In this document: piece by piece, positions 44,014 through 53,160 of the stretch
Position numbering within the stretch: the first letter of the stretch is position 1
Layout: each line of letters opens with the position of its first letter
NCBI GenBank assembly: GCA_963674625.2
Contig: CAXXXO010000004.1
Coordinates: 558,001-622,000 of the forward strand
Direction of reading: 5' to 3'
Length of the DNA stretch: 64,000 bases
Source of the DNA: JALHFZ01 sp963674625
GTDB taxonomy: Bacteria > Synergistota > Synergistia > Synergistales > Aminobacteriaceae
Position numbers and translations under genes: made by a program
The notes under the pieces: generated by a model
What the model saw: only the letters and a program-made list of their open reading frames with translations
What the model was told of the DNA's origin: nothing
Databases searched by the model: none

Positions 44014-45522
44014 TCAGTTCCTGGTCGAAGGCAGATTTTCTTCATGTTTTTTTTTCAGATATCTGCGTATGGAACCTGTAATGGGATAGAGAAGAGATAC
44101 AACGATAATGCCCAATATGATTTTGGAAATCGTGCTCATCCAGAAGATGGAATAGGATCCTCCGGAAATCATCATCGACTGGTGATAGCCCCGTTCCATC
44201 ATGGTCCCGAGGATTATGGGAAGAAGCAGACAGATGAGTGGGTACTTCAGCTTTCGCATAGCGAAAGCGAGAAGGCCGAAGACCATTGTGACGACTGCAT
44301 CTCCTATATTGTTGCGCATTGCGTAGGAACCGATGAAGCAGAGACTTACGATTACGGGGATAAGGAACCCTACGTCAACTACGGTAATTTTCACAAGATA
44401 CCGAACCGTCAGGAGCGTCACCAGGAGAATGAAAATGTTCGAAAGGCCCAGTCCGAAAAAGAAAGTATAGGTAACCTTTCCGTAGGTAGAAAATAAAGCT
44501 GATCCCGGAATGAGACCATGAATCATCAATGCCCCCATGAGAAGTGCTGCGGAAGAACTTCCCGGAATACCCATGGTGAGGGTTGGAATAAGAGAGGTAC
44601 AGGTTACGGCATTATTCGACGCCTCGGGGGCTATAACCCCTTCAGGAGAACCCTTACCGAACAGATCGGGATTTTTTGATCTTCCTTTTGCTGCAAAATA
44701 AGCGATAAGATTCGCTGCACTTACCCCTATTCCAGGCAAAGCTCCGATGACGGACCCGATGAGGGTGGAACGAATGAGTGTACCGGGATATCTGAAGGTA
44801 AGTCGAAACCCTTCCGACAGACCGCCCTTTGCCTCGAGTGAGTTTGATATCGTTCCCCCGCTCTCCACAAAAGCAAATACTTCAGAAATGGCGAAAAGAC
44901 CGATAATAGCCGGTACGAGCTGAATCCCATCTTCCAGGTAAGGCAGCCCAAAGGTGAAGCGAATGACCCCTGAAACCGGATCGTAGCCTATTCCGGAAAG
45001 AACGAGCCCGATACCGAGAGCGATAAGCCCTTTCATTATCGAACCTTTGAGAACGGTCACGGAGATGATAATGAACGTAAAGAGAATCAGAAGAAAGAGT
45101 TCGGCCGGGCCGAATTTCAAAGAAATTTCAGCAAGAGGAGGAGAAAGAAAAAACAGAAGGAGGAGACCGGCAATTCCTCCTACAAAAGAGGACATCGCGG
45201 CTATTCCTATCGCCGCCATCCCTTTTCCCTGCTGAGCCATGGGATAACCGTCAAAGGATGTAGCCGTCGAAGCGGGCGTCCCGGGAGTATTCAACAGGAT
45301 GGCGGATATGGAACCGCCGAAGGTAGCACCACAGTAAACGGATCCGAGAAGAATCAGCGCACCCTCCGGGGTCATCCAGAATGTAAAAGGAAGAAGGAGA
45401 GCCATGGTCATGGACGAACCTATTCCCGGAATGGCGCCCATGACTATCCCCAAAGCGGTTCCGAAAAGGGCGTACATAATGTTGATGAAGGTCATTGCCG
45501 CAAGGAATCCCTCAAAAATCAT
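44014..45522 (-). CDS. tctA: TctA family tricarboxylate transporter permease
   Basis: 502 residues with about 12 membrane helices and the family landmarks GAIPGIGSSMTMALLLPFTF, GGSISAILLNTPGTPAS and ALPGIGVSAANLIAYF, plus TMGIPGSSSAALLMGAL. TctA with TctB and TctC forms a secondary transporter for citrate-like acids. GGGAGG lies about 11 bases before the ATG at 45522. The gene is AT-richer than most of the window. Confidence 0.95.
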   Translation of the reverse strand: MIFEGFLAAMTFINIMYALFGTALGIVMGAIPGIGSSMTMALLLPFTFWMTPEGALILLGSVYCGATFGGSISAILLNTPGTPASTATSFDGYPMAQQGKGMAAIGIAAMSSFVGGIAGLLLLFFLSPPLAEISLKFGPAELFLLILFTFIIISVTVLKGSIMKGLIALGIGLVLSGIGYDPVSGVIRFTFGLPYLEDGIQLVPAIIGLFAISEVFAFVESGGTISNSLEAKGGLSEGFRLTFRYPGTLIRSTLIGSVIGALPGIGVSAANLIAYFAAKGRSKNPDLFGKGSPEGVIAPEASNNAVTCTSLIPTLTMGIPGSSSAALLMGALMIHGLIPGSALFSTYGKVTYTFFFGLGLSNIFILLVTLLTVRYLVKITVVDVGFLIPVIVSLCFIGSYAMRNNIGDAVVTMVFGLLAFAMRKLKYPLICLLLPIILGTMMERGYHQSMMISGGSYSIFWMSTISKIILGIIVVSLLYPITGSIRRYLKKKHEENLPSTRN

Positions 45523-45538
45523 GTTCTGCAATTCCTCC

Positions 45539-45976
45539 CTAAAACCCGATGAGGCTGTCCGGCAGCGGCATTCGGAAGCCGACGACAAAAACCAGATAGA
45601 CAAGCAGAAGGTAGCTGAAAGATATGAGAAGTATGAGCTTGAGCTTTCTGTGCCCCATCCAGATCATACAGAGGGGAACAAAAATTGCACTTGAAATCAT
45701 CAGACCGACGAGGAAAATACCTGCTGTATAGCCGGATAGTATGAGGATGAAGGGAAGAGTTCTTCTATGGATTTTCAATACCGCCTCTTTTGCAGAACCT
45801 TTCAGCCAGAGCTGCCCCAGGCGGAAAACTATGCAGCCAAGAAGAAAGACGATGGCGATGTTCGGAACCGCTCTGGCTATCTCAGTAAAACCCGCTGCCT
45901 TTACAAGAAACAGAACAGAGATCCCTCCCCAGAGGAAAAGGAAAAATGTTTCTGCATATTTCATTGTGACATTCAA
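45539..45976 (-). CDS. tctB: TctB family small transporter subunit
   Basis: About 145 residues with four hydrophobic helices and little else conserved, as usual for TctB. It completes the TTT transporter with tctA 16 bases downstream. The TTG at 45976 is chosen because GGAGG stands eight bases upstream; an ATG at 45964 is the alternative, while an ATG further upstream lacks a site. Confidence 0.85.
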   Translation of the reverse strand: MNVTMKYAETFFLFLWGGISVLFLVKAAGFTEIARAVPNIAIVFLLGCIVFRLGQLWLKGSAKEAVLKIHRRTLPFILILSGYTAGIFLVGLMISSAIFVPLCMIWMGHRKLKLILLISFSYLLLVYLVFVVGFRMPLPDSLIGF

Positions 45977-46056
45977 CCAAGGCACCTCCTTCTTTCTTAT
46001 GGAAAGCAACATTTAAGGAAAAAATGCAGGTGAATCGGCCGTTTCGCCTTCAGAAA

Positions 46057-46752
46057 TTACCGATAAGGACCATCAATGATCTCACAGCCCTTTCCCTCGA
46101 GCTGCTTCAATACCCAGCTTCTGTCCGCCGTGCCGTCGATGGCGGCCTGAAGTTTCCGCCTGTCATTCTGCTGAAAGGCCAGAGAGAGTTCGAGGATATC
46201 CTCCGCATCGAGCCGAGGGATGACGATAACGCCGTCCGGATCACCCACGACGATATCCCCGGGATAGACAGAAACCCCTCCGCATGATACGGGTACGTTC
46301 ACTTCTCCGGGCCCCTCCTTGTAGGGTCCCCCCGGCGTGGAACCGGAGGCGTAGAGGGGGACACTCCCTCCGTAGATTTCAAGAGAGTCTCTGATAGGAC
46401 CATCCAGGACGATGCCGGCGAGCTTCTTTCGTTCTCCCTGTCGGTACATGATCTCTCCCAGCAGAGATCGTTCTCTTCCCTGCTCGTTGGCAATGACGAG
46501 GATGTCCCCTTCTCCCGCCATATCCAGGGCCTGGTGGATCATGAGATTGTCGCCGCACCGGGTTTTCACCGTAAGGGCCACTCCCGCCATATTTCCCTCC
46601 CCCGGTTTGGTCATCAGACGGATTGCAGGGAACATGGCATTCTGCCGACCCATGCAGTCGGCGATGTTGGCCGCCGGAATGGCGCGAAAACGCTCAACAA
46701 GTTCTCTCGATGGAAGATGCCTCTTGAGAAATACCCGAAAACCTGCAGACAT
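46057..46752 (-). CDS. RraA-like aldolase / demethylmenaquinone-methyltransferase-like
   Basis: 231 residues of the RraA/HMG-aldolase superfamily: IPAANIADCMGRQNAM, GEGDILVIANEQG, GIVLDGPIRDSLEI and YPGDIVVGDPDGVIVIPR. The G-x(20)-R-D-like catalytic set fits class II 4-hydroxy-4-methyl-2-oxoglutarate / 4-carboxy-4-hydroxy-2-oxoadipate aldolases, which yield pyruvate. In this operon an aldolase for a methyl-branched hydroxy acid is more likely than RNase E regulation. GAGAGG precedes the ATG at 46752. Confidence 0.85.
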   Translation of the reverse strand: MSAGFRVFLKRHLPSRELVERFRAIPAANIADCMGRQNAMFPAIRLMTKPGEGNMAGVALTVKTRCGDNLMIHQALDMAGEGDILVIANEQGRERSLLGEIMYRQGERKKLAGIVLDGPIRDSLEIYGGSVPLYASGSTPGGPYKEGPGEVNVPVSCGGVSVYPGDIVVGDPDGVIVIPRLDAEDILELSLAFQQNDRRKLQAAIDGTADRSWVLKQLEGKGCEIIDGPYR

Positions 46753-46785
46753 TTCAAAACCTCTCTTCACTGGAAATATGATCGT

Positions 46786-47676
46786 TCAGCAATGACTTTT
46801 TCGTTCCCAGATCCCGTAAACTTCATGAAGGGACTTCGGAGGAACTCCGCCGAGCTCCTCCCGCGTTCCGAGAGCCGCCGACTTCTTGAGGCGCTTCACG
46901 ATGGCCTCGGCCATGATGGGTTCGATTCCCATATCCCGCATCAGTTCGATGGATTCGCCCACTTCGAAGGCCCGCCGCTCAGAATGAACCAGGTCGGCGG
47001 CGATCATCCTCCCGGCTGTATGTTCAAAGGGAACCTTCAGCGTCTCCGCGATGGATTTCAGAACGACTTCCTCCGCGCCGCTCTTTCTGGCGAAAAGAAA
47101 GGACTCGACGAGCAGAGCCTCGAGGCCCTTCATGAAGACGCTTCGGACGAGTTTTATGGATGACGCCGCTCCGGCCTGCCCCTCGGCGAGGTCGATCTTC
47201 ATTCCAAAAGGGTTCATGAGTTCCGCGAATTCTGCAGCTCCTGCACCGGAGGCAAGAATGGGGACGGTATGGCCATAGTTGGGAAGGGGACCGAGCATGG
47301 CGCAGTCTATATAGGATATGCCTTTTTCCGCGAAGACCTTCTCCATTCTTTCCTTCTCGGCTGGCTTTGCCGTGGTGACATCGGCATAGAAACGAAGCTT
47401 CGGCGAGAACTGAAGAACTTCTTCCGCCGCAGAAGGGGCGAATTTCGCGGGCACCGCCGCGATGAGAATTTCAGCCCTGCCGAGCATTTCCTGAATGGAT
47501 GAACAGAGCTCTACATCTGCCTCCTTTGCCCGGGAGCGGATGGCCGATGCCACGGGGCCGTCCTGAAGCAACGCCCGGTCGAAGGCGACAATTTTGCCGA
47601 AGCCGGCACCTTTCAGCCCCTTTGACATAAAATAGCCGACTTCTCCGAAACCCAAGAACCCAAGGGCAACAGTCAC
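46786..47676 (-). CDS. NAD(P)-dependent beta-hydroxyacid dehydrogenase-like (DUF1932)
   Basis: 296 residues starting with a GTG (47676) behind GGAGGG. N-terminal Rossmann fold LGFLGFGEVGYFMSKGL, DVTTAKPAEKERM, SSIKLVRSVFMKGLEALLVE carrying the putative catalytic lysine, and a DUF1932-type helical C-terminus. Related to 6-phosphogluconate and 3-hydroxyisobutyrate dehydrogenases. As first gene of the operon it may oxidise or reduce a branched hydroxy acid feeding the lyases; the substrate is unknown. Confidence 0.85.
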   Translation of the reverse strand: MTVALGFLGFGEVGYFMSKGLKGAGFGKIVAFDRALLQDGPVASAIRSRAKEADVELCSSIQEMLGRAEILIAAVPAKFAPSAAEEVLQFSPKLRFYADVTTAKPAEKERMEKVFAEKGISYIDCAMLGPLPNYGHTVPILASGAGAAEFAELMNPFGMKIDLAEGQAGAASSIKLVRSVFMKGLEALLVESFLFARKSGAEEVVLKSIAETLKVPFEHTAGRMIAADLVHSERRAFEVGESIELMRDMGIEPIMAEAIVKRLKKSAALGTREELGGVPPKSLHEVYGIWERKSHC

Positions 47677-47815
47677 AATGAAATCCCTCCTGCAGCTGTG
47701 ATAAGCCTATTTTGGCCGATTCTGTCCGAAAAAACTATGGAAGCTGAATCGTCGTAAAGGTCGTTGGAGCATAAAAAACATTTCTCCTCTTCTTATTACT
47801 TAGAGAAAAAATCAG

Positions 47816-47832
47816 CTTCCAATATATGGAAG
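47816..47832. promoter_or_regulatory. Candidate IclR operator
   Basis: CTTCCA and TGGAAG form an inverted repeat with a five-base AT-rich spacer in the gap between the operon and the iclR-type gene. A related half site TGGAAGCTGA (47738-47747) and its complement TCAGCTTCCA (47812-47821) lie nearby. Spacing and place fit divergent control by the adjacent regulator. Confidence 0.4.
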
Positions 47833-47917
47833 TAAGTTTCATATTATGGTATATTCATCTTACACGGTGAATAAAATTTGTCAATACAAAAAACATCCTG
47901 TCTCTGGAGGAAAAACT

Positions 47918-48754
47918 ATGCAAGAACAGAAGGGGAAAAAGAAGGACGGCACCTCGGCGCTCAAAAAAGGACTGAAGGTGCTCTCCTGCTTTTCGTGGAC
48001 GAGAAGCCGGATGACTCTCACAGAGATCTCCAGAGAGCTGGAACTGCCTCTTCCCACTGCCGCGCGGCTGGCCAGGGCCCTGGAGGAGGAGGGGTTTCTG
48101 GAACGGGACAGACAATCCAGGGCCTACCAGCCGGGTTTCAAGTGCTATCTCCTTGGCTCTATCGCGAAGAAGACGGGAGTTCTTCGAACGATAGCTCTTC
48201 CTTTCATGGAAGAACTGCGTAAGCTTTTCAACGAGACGGTGAATCTCTATATCCGGGAGGGGGATTACAGAATCTGCTATGAGCAGGTTGAAAGTTCTCT
48301 GAACCTCAAGCGGTCTGCAAAGCTGGGAGACCGTTTTCCTCTGTGGGCCGGCGCCTCGGGCCGATGTTTTCTGGCTTTTATGGATGAAGAAGATGTGAAA
48401 AGGATACTGGGAGAAGTCGAGCCTCTCACCGAAAATACCATTCTCTCCAGCGAGACGGTCCATGAAAAAAACAGGGCACTTCGGGAACAAGGATACGGCA
48501 CCAGCGTCGCCGAAAGAGAGCAGGGAGTCTCCTCGGTTGCGGTGCCGATTTTTGACGGGTCCATGAAATCCGTGGCCTGCATGACTCTCTCCGGTCCCAC
48601 AGCACGGTTCTCGGAAAAGATGACAGCCGCCCTCATTCCGGCCCTCAAGAAGCGGTGCCTTGCCATATCTCTGAAGCTCGGAGCGGAGCGGCAGAACCTC
48701 GGGCTGCTGGAAGAGTCTGGGGGAAGAAGAGACGGCCCCGGCGAGGACTTCTGA
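47918..48754 (+). CDS. IclR-family transcriptional regulator
   Basis: 278 residues: N-terminal winged helix (about 15-75: ALKKGLKVLSCFS, MTLTEISRELELPLPTAARL) and the IclR effector-binding domain (ETVNLYIREGDYRICYEQV, PLWAGASGRCFLAF, SVAVPIFDGS). It is divergent from the 13-gene organic-acid operon and is its likely repressor or activator, sensing a carboxylic acid. CTGGAGG precedes the ATG at 47918. Confidence 0.93.
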   Translation: MQEQKGKKKDGTSALKKGLKVLSCFSWTRSRMTLTEISRELELPLPTAARLARALEEEGFLERDRQSRAYQPGFKCYLLGSIAKKTGVLRTIALPFMEELRKLFNETVNLYIREGDYRICYEQVESSLNLKRSAKLGDRFPLWAGASGRCFLAFMDEEDVKRILGEVEPLTENTILSSETVHEKNRALREQGYGTSVAEREQGVSSVAVPIFDGSMKSVACMTLSGPTARFSEKMTAALIPALKKRCLAISLKLGAERQNLGLLEESGGRRDGPGEDF

Positions 48755-48787
48755 TTTCCGAACCCTCGCCGGAGAAGTTTCAGTGGC

Positions 48788-49087
48788 TTATCCCTGCAGG
48801 GATACTTCCTTCGCCTCGAAGACCCTCACGGTGACAGGTCCGGTGATCATGTCCTTCCGGGCCTCCCGTGCGGAGGCGATATGCTCAGTCTTCAGGTGGG
48901 CCTTCAGGGATTCGAGGCTGTCCCACTCTTCGAAATACATGAACGTATCGTCTTCCGTGCTGCTGAGAAGGGTATAGCTGATGTTTCCCTTCTCTTTGCG
49001 GGTAAGTTCCACCGCCTTCCGTGAGACCTCCGCGATTTTCTCCTTCATCCCCGGTTTTGCCGTAAATTTCGCGCTGACGATAATCAT
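48788..49087 (-). CDS. Antibiotic-biosynthesis-monooxygenase-domain protein (YgiN-like)
   Basis: A 99-residue ferredoxin-like dimeric ABM domain: MIIVSAKFTAKPGMKEKI, KGNISYTLLSSTEDDTFMYF, EEWDSLESLKAHLKTEHI. YgiN-type members act on quinols or reactive carbonyls without cofactors. GGGAGG precedes the ATG at 49087. It is convergent with the IclR gene; no operon partner is visible. Confidence 0.88.
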   Translation of the reverse strand: MIIVSAKFTAKPGMKEKIAEVSRKAVELTRKEKGNISYTLLSSTEDDTFMYFEEWDSLESLKAHLKTEHIASAREARKDMITGPVTVRVFEAKEVSLQG

Positions 49088-49363
49088 ATCGAATCCTCCC
49101 AGAAATAATTTTCCCGGCTGTTTTTTCTGCTGAAGGCCGGGAGAACCCTCGCACCGTAATGCTGAAAACATTATACTCTTTCTCTTTCGCATCAGCCTGA
49201 GGACTCCGAAAGACCCCTCCCTATTTTTTCTTCAAGGGGAAATCACGGGAAAATTAGACCCTTTCGTGAGAAAATAGAAGAATATGGGTGCCTCTGACAG
49301 GGCATCTCCATAGTGACACATCCGCGAGACCTGGTAATAAAAATGAAAAAGGAGAGGATAAGG

Positions 49364-49939
49364 ATGATTTTGCGGGCGAAAAAGGGGATTTTGTGCGTAC
49401 TGTTTCTTTTCTGGCTTCTATCCGGGCTTTCATGGGCGGCCGAGTTTTCTGCAGACATGGCCATCTCCTCCAAAACTGCCGGCGCCGACATCACGGGAAA
49501 GGTCTTCGTGAAGGGTTCGGCCCTGCGCCAGGAGCTGAAGACCCCCGTGGGAGTGCAGACCACGATCATCCCTGCGGGAGGGGGCGTCATGTATATTCTG
49601 CTGCCGGGACAGAAGATGTACATGGAGATGGCCAACACCCAAGTCGTGCTCGACGAAAAGGAGAACATCGAGGCAAAACTCTCTAAAGAAGGAAAATTCA
49701 CCAAAAAGGGGACCGAGACCATCGACGGGCATCTCTGCGATGTCTACTTCATAGACTACACCGATCCGGAACTCGGCGAATCCACCATCTGGCTTTCCCG
49801 GGACCTGAACTACCCACTGAAGATCCATACCGTGAACCCAAAGGACAGCGCCACAATAACTTATAAAAACATATCCTCGAAAAGCCTGAACGGTTCCCTC
49901 TTCACCCTACCGAAAGGCTATAAAAAATTCTCCATGTAG
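49364..49939 (+). CDS. Exported DUF4412-like protein
   Basis: 191 residues with a signal peptide (about 5-27) and a beta-rich body in the LolA/DUF4412 style: EFSADMAISSKTAGADITGK, YILLPGQKMYMEMANTQV, ETIDGHLCDVYFIDY, STIWLSRDLNYPLKI. A periplasmic or outer-membrane-associated role is inferred. AAGGAGAGG lies before the ATG at 49364; earlier starts at 49343 and 49313 are open but weaker. It stands alone between divergent and convergent neighbours. Confidence 0.75.
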   Translation: MILRAKKGILCVLFLFWLLSGLSWAAEFSADMAISSKTAGADITGKVFVKGSALRQELKTPVGVQTTIIPAGGGVMYILLPGQKMYMEMANTQVVLDEKENIEAKLSKEGKFTKKGTETIDGHLCDVYFIDYTDPELGESTIWLSRDLNYPLKIHTVNPKDSATITYKNISSKSLNGSLFTLPKGYKKFSM

Positions 49940-50109
49940 TTTCGAAAATCAGACAAATCAATCGGAAAGCACGGCGCGCTCTCAAAAATACACGGCCGTC
50001 TTAAAGGCGATATTCTCTTCGCTCCTATTGGAGCGAATTTACCTTATGCATTGAAAAACTCCCAACCGATTCACAGCTATAAAATAATTCAATAGTAGAA
50101 AAAATACAC

Positions 50110-53100
50110 TCAGTTCGTGAAGCCGAAGCGCCCTTTTGCCTTCCAGACCAGCTCGTAGACCGGCGGAATGGCGAGAAGGGCCAGCACTCCTCCCGCCACG
50201 AGACCGCCGATGGCCACGATGGCCATGGGAGAGCGGAAGGACCCGCCGTCCCCCGCTCCTATGGCGAGGGGGATCATGGCGATGATGGAGGTGACGTCCG
50301 CCATGATGATCGGGCGCAGGCGCACCTTGCACGCTTCGATGATGGCCGCGGCGGGGTCCTTTCCCTCCTTCCGGACGATCTCCGCGTAGTCGATGATGAC
50401 GATGGCGTTGTTCACCACTAGCCCCACGAGCATGATAACCCCCATGAGACCATAGATGGACAGGGGGGTCTTCGTGAGGATGAGCGCCGGGACCACGCCG
50501 ATGACGGAGAGGGGGACGGTGAGCATGATCACGAAGGCGAAGAGGAAGGATTCGAGGATGGCCGCGATCAGCAGGAATGTAAGGAGCACCGCCAGGCCGA
50601 GAGCGAAGTTGAGCGGGCCGAAGTTGTCCTGAATGGACTGGATCTCACCGGCGTAGGTGATGCGGTACCCAGGCGGCAGGGGAATTTCGTCGATGCGGGG
50701 TTTGATCTCCCGGTAGGCCTCCCCCACGGTGGTCCCCGAGACGTTGCCGTCCACGGTGATGGAGCGCTGCCGGTCCTTCCGCAGAATCTGCGTGGGGCCC
50801 ATGGTGTCCTCGATCTTTGCGAGGTCTCTCAGGGAGACGAACCCCGCGGAAGTGGAAAAGGGGAGGTCCGGAAGCTGGAAGGGGCTCGAGACCTCTTCGG
50901 AGCGGAGCTTCACGAGGATATCGTATTCCTTTCCCTTTTCACGGAAGACTCCCGCCTTCAGCCCTGTTACGTACCCTCTCAGGATGTCCGAAAGGCTCTC
51001 CGTGCTGAAATTGAGCCTTCCCATACGCAGCCGGTCAGGGATCAGCTGAATTTCCGGCCGGCCCGTGCGCCAGTCGAGGTCCACGTCCACGACCCCGTCG
51101 ACGCTCCGGAGTACCGTCATGACCTTCATGGCAAGGTCGTTCAGTACCTCCGTCTCATCCCCCCGGACGACCACCTGGATGGTCTTTCCCCTCACTCCTC
51201 CCCTGCCTCCTCCGGCAGTGACGCTTGCTTTGAGGTCGGGAAGGGATGCGAGAAGGGGACGGAGGGGAGCGGCGAAGGCGAAGCTCGACGGCCGGTCGGG
51301 GGCGTCATCGAGATAAATCCGCATGGTGGCCCGGTTGAGTCCCGACCGGGACCCTCCGCCGCCGATCACGGCGTCCACTCCCTTGACATGGGGAAGGGAG
51401 AGAACGTGGCTTTCCACCTGCCGCACCAGCCGGTCCGTCATGGCCAGGGAGGCCGATGCCGAGGTTTCCATGGCAATGGAGACCTGCCCTTCGTCGGAGG
51501 AGGGGAAAAACTGGAAGCCGATGCGGTTTGTGATCAGCAGAGACCCGGTGAAAAGTCCGCTGAAAAGAAGGAGAGCGAGCCACGGGTGTCCTACGGCGGT
51601 TTTGACCAGAACATGATGAAGATCCTCGAACCCCTCGTAGAGCCACTGCCACCACCCGGTGAGCAGACGGCTTCCCCGGGAGGGACCCGCGGAGCTGCCG
51701 ATCCGTGCGGCGAGCATGGGAGTGAATGTGAGGGCGACCCAGAGGGAAAAGATGGTCGAAAAGACCACCGTCATGGCGAAGGGGTTGAAGAGCTGCCCTA
51801 TTCTCCCCCCCGCCAGGGCCACAGGAATGAAGACCCCGAGGTTCGTTGCCGTGGTGGAGAGGACGGCGATGGCGATCTCCTTGGTTCCCCGTTCCGCCGC
51901 CTCGATGGGGTGGTATCCCATCTCCTTGTAGCGGATGATGTTCTCGATGACGAGGATGGAGTTGTTCACCAGGATTCCTGTGGAGATGGCGAGCCCGAGG
52001 GTGGTCATGATGTTGAGGGTGTACTTTGCCAGCACCATGGGCATGAAGGTGGCCACAATCGCCGTAGGCATGACGATGGCCACCAGGAGCGTGACGGAAA
52101 GTCTTCTGAGGAAAAGAAAGAGGATCAGGGCCGTGAGGGCCGTTCCGGTGATCATGTCCCGGAATACGTTCCATATGGAGCTGGCGATGAACTCTCCGTC
52201 GTCGAAGGGGATGGCCATGGAGAATCCCGGCGGAAGGGTGGGCACGATCCGGTCGAGCATCTCTCGGGCCGCCCTGCTCGCCTTCACGACGTTGCCGTCC
52301 GGAACAGCCGTGAGGGAGAGGATGAAGGAGTCCTGCCCCTGGTACCGGGCGAGGCGGCGAACCTCCGCCGTGTCATCCGTAACGGTCCCGATGTCGGCGA
52401 GACGGACGGATACTCCGTTGGGAAGAGATATCTGCACGTTTTCGAGCTCGGCGACGGTGGCCGACTCCCCCACGACCCGGAGGATGGACTCCTGGTCTCC
52501 GAGGGTTATCCGCCCTGAGGGGGAGCTGTAGTTTCCGCTCGAGAGGATATTCGTCACCTGGCGGATGTTCAGCCCGAGGCTGCCCAGGGCCACGGGGTCG
52601 AGCTCCACGTGGATCTCCCGGGTGAGCCCTCCGTCGAGGGAGACGTCTGCCACATCCACCACCTGGGAGAGCTGGCGCTGCACCCGGTCCTCGAGAATAT
52701 CCCGGGCCCGCTGAGGAGGAAGGGTGGAGGTGAAGACCACGGACATGAAGGACCGGGCGTTGATGTCGAACTTGCGCACCACGGGATCCTCGGCGTCCTC
52801 GGGAAGCGATACGGTCCGGACGCGGTTGGCCACGTCGAGAGCGGCATCGGCGAGGTTGATGTCGGGGTCGAATTCGACAAAGACATAGGAAAGCCCTTCG
52901 AGGGAGGTGCTTTCGATCCGCCTCGCCCCCTGCACCTGGCTTATGGCGTCCTCCAGGGGCTTGGAGACGAGGGTCTCCATATCCACCGGGCCGGCGCCCG
53001 TGTACCGGGTCACCACCGAGACGAAAGGGACTTCTATTTTTGGAAGAAGGGAGATCCCCATCCCCTTGATTCCCGCCAGTCCGAGGAGGACGGCTAGGAT

Positions 53101-53154
53101 GACGATGACGAGCGTCAGGACGGGCCGGCGGATGGAGATGCTGATGAGGCCCAT
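50110..53154 (-). CDS. RND efflux pump, HAE1-like, with Asn-Asn in TM4
   Basis: 1014 residues with the full RND layout: TM1, a large periplasmic loop (about 35-330), TM2-6, a fused helix, TM7, a second loop (about 555-860) and TM8-12. Landmarks: GLISISIRRPVLTLVIVIL, VDVADVSLDGGL and the TM4 stretch GILVNNSILVIENI. The two Asp residues that carry protons in MexB/AcrB TM4 are Asn397 and Asn398 here (codons at 51961-51966). TM10 has VVNNAIVIIDYAEI. Export of hydrophobic drugs or lipids is likely; energy coupling may differ. The adaptor lies just upstream; no TolC gene is in the window. Confidence 0.94.
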   Translation of the reverse strand: MGLISISIRRPVLTLVIVILAVLLGLAGIKGMGISLLPKIEVPFVSVVTRYTGAGPVDMETLVSKPLEDAISQVQGARRIESTSLEGLSYVFVEFDPDINLADAALDVANRVRTVSLPEDAEDPVVRKFDINARSFMSVVFTSTLPPQRARDILEDRVQRQLSQVVDVADVSLDGGLTREIHVELDPVALGSLGLNIRQVTNILSSGNYSSPSGRITLGDQESILRVVGESATVAELENVQISLPNGVSVRLADIGTVTDDTAEVRRLARYQGQDSFILSLTAVPDGNVVKASRAAREMLDRIVPTLPPGFSMAIPFDDGEFIASSIWNVFRDMITGTALTALILFLFLRRLSVTLLVAIVMPTAIVATFMPMVLAKYTLNIMTTLGLAISTGILVNNSILVIENIIRYKEMGYHPIEAAERGTKEIAIAVLSTTATNLGVFIPVALAGGRIGQLFNPFAMTVVFSTIFSLWVALTFTPMLAARIGSSAGPSRGSRLLTGWWQWLYEGFEDLHHVLVKTAVGHPWLALLLFSGLFTGSLLITNRIGFQFFPSSDEGQVSIAMETSASASLAMTDRLVRQVESHVLSLPHVKGVDAVIGGGGSRSGLNRATMRIYLDDAPDRPSSFAFAAPLRPLLASLPDLKASVTAGGGRGGVRGKTIQVVVRGDETEVLNDLAMKVMTVLRSVDGVVDVDLDWRTGRPEIQLIPDRLRMGRLNFSTESLSDILRGYVTGLKAGVFREKGKEYDILVKLRSEEVSSPFQLPDLPFSTSAGFVSLRDLAKIEDTMGPTQILRKDRQRSITVDGNVSGTTVGEAYREIKPRIDEIPLPPGYRITYAGEIQSIQDNFGPLNFALGLAVLLTFLLIAAILESFLFAFVIMLTVPLSVIGVVPALILTKTPLSIYGLMGVIMLVGLVVNNAIVIIDYAEIVRKEGKDPAAAIIEACKVRLRPIIMADVTSIIAMIPLAIGAGDGGSFRSPMAIVAIGGLVAGGVLALLAIPPVYELVWKAKGRFGFTN

Positions 53155-53160
53155 GGCCTG

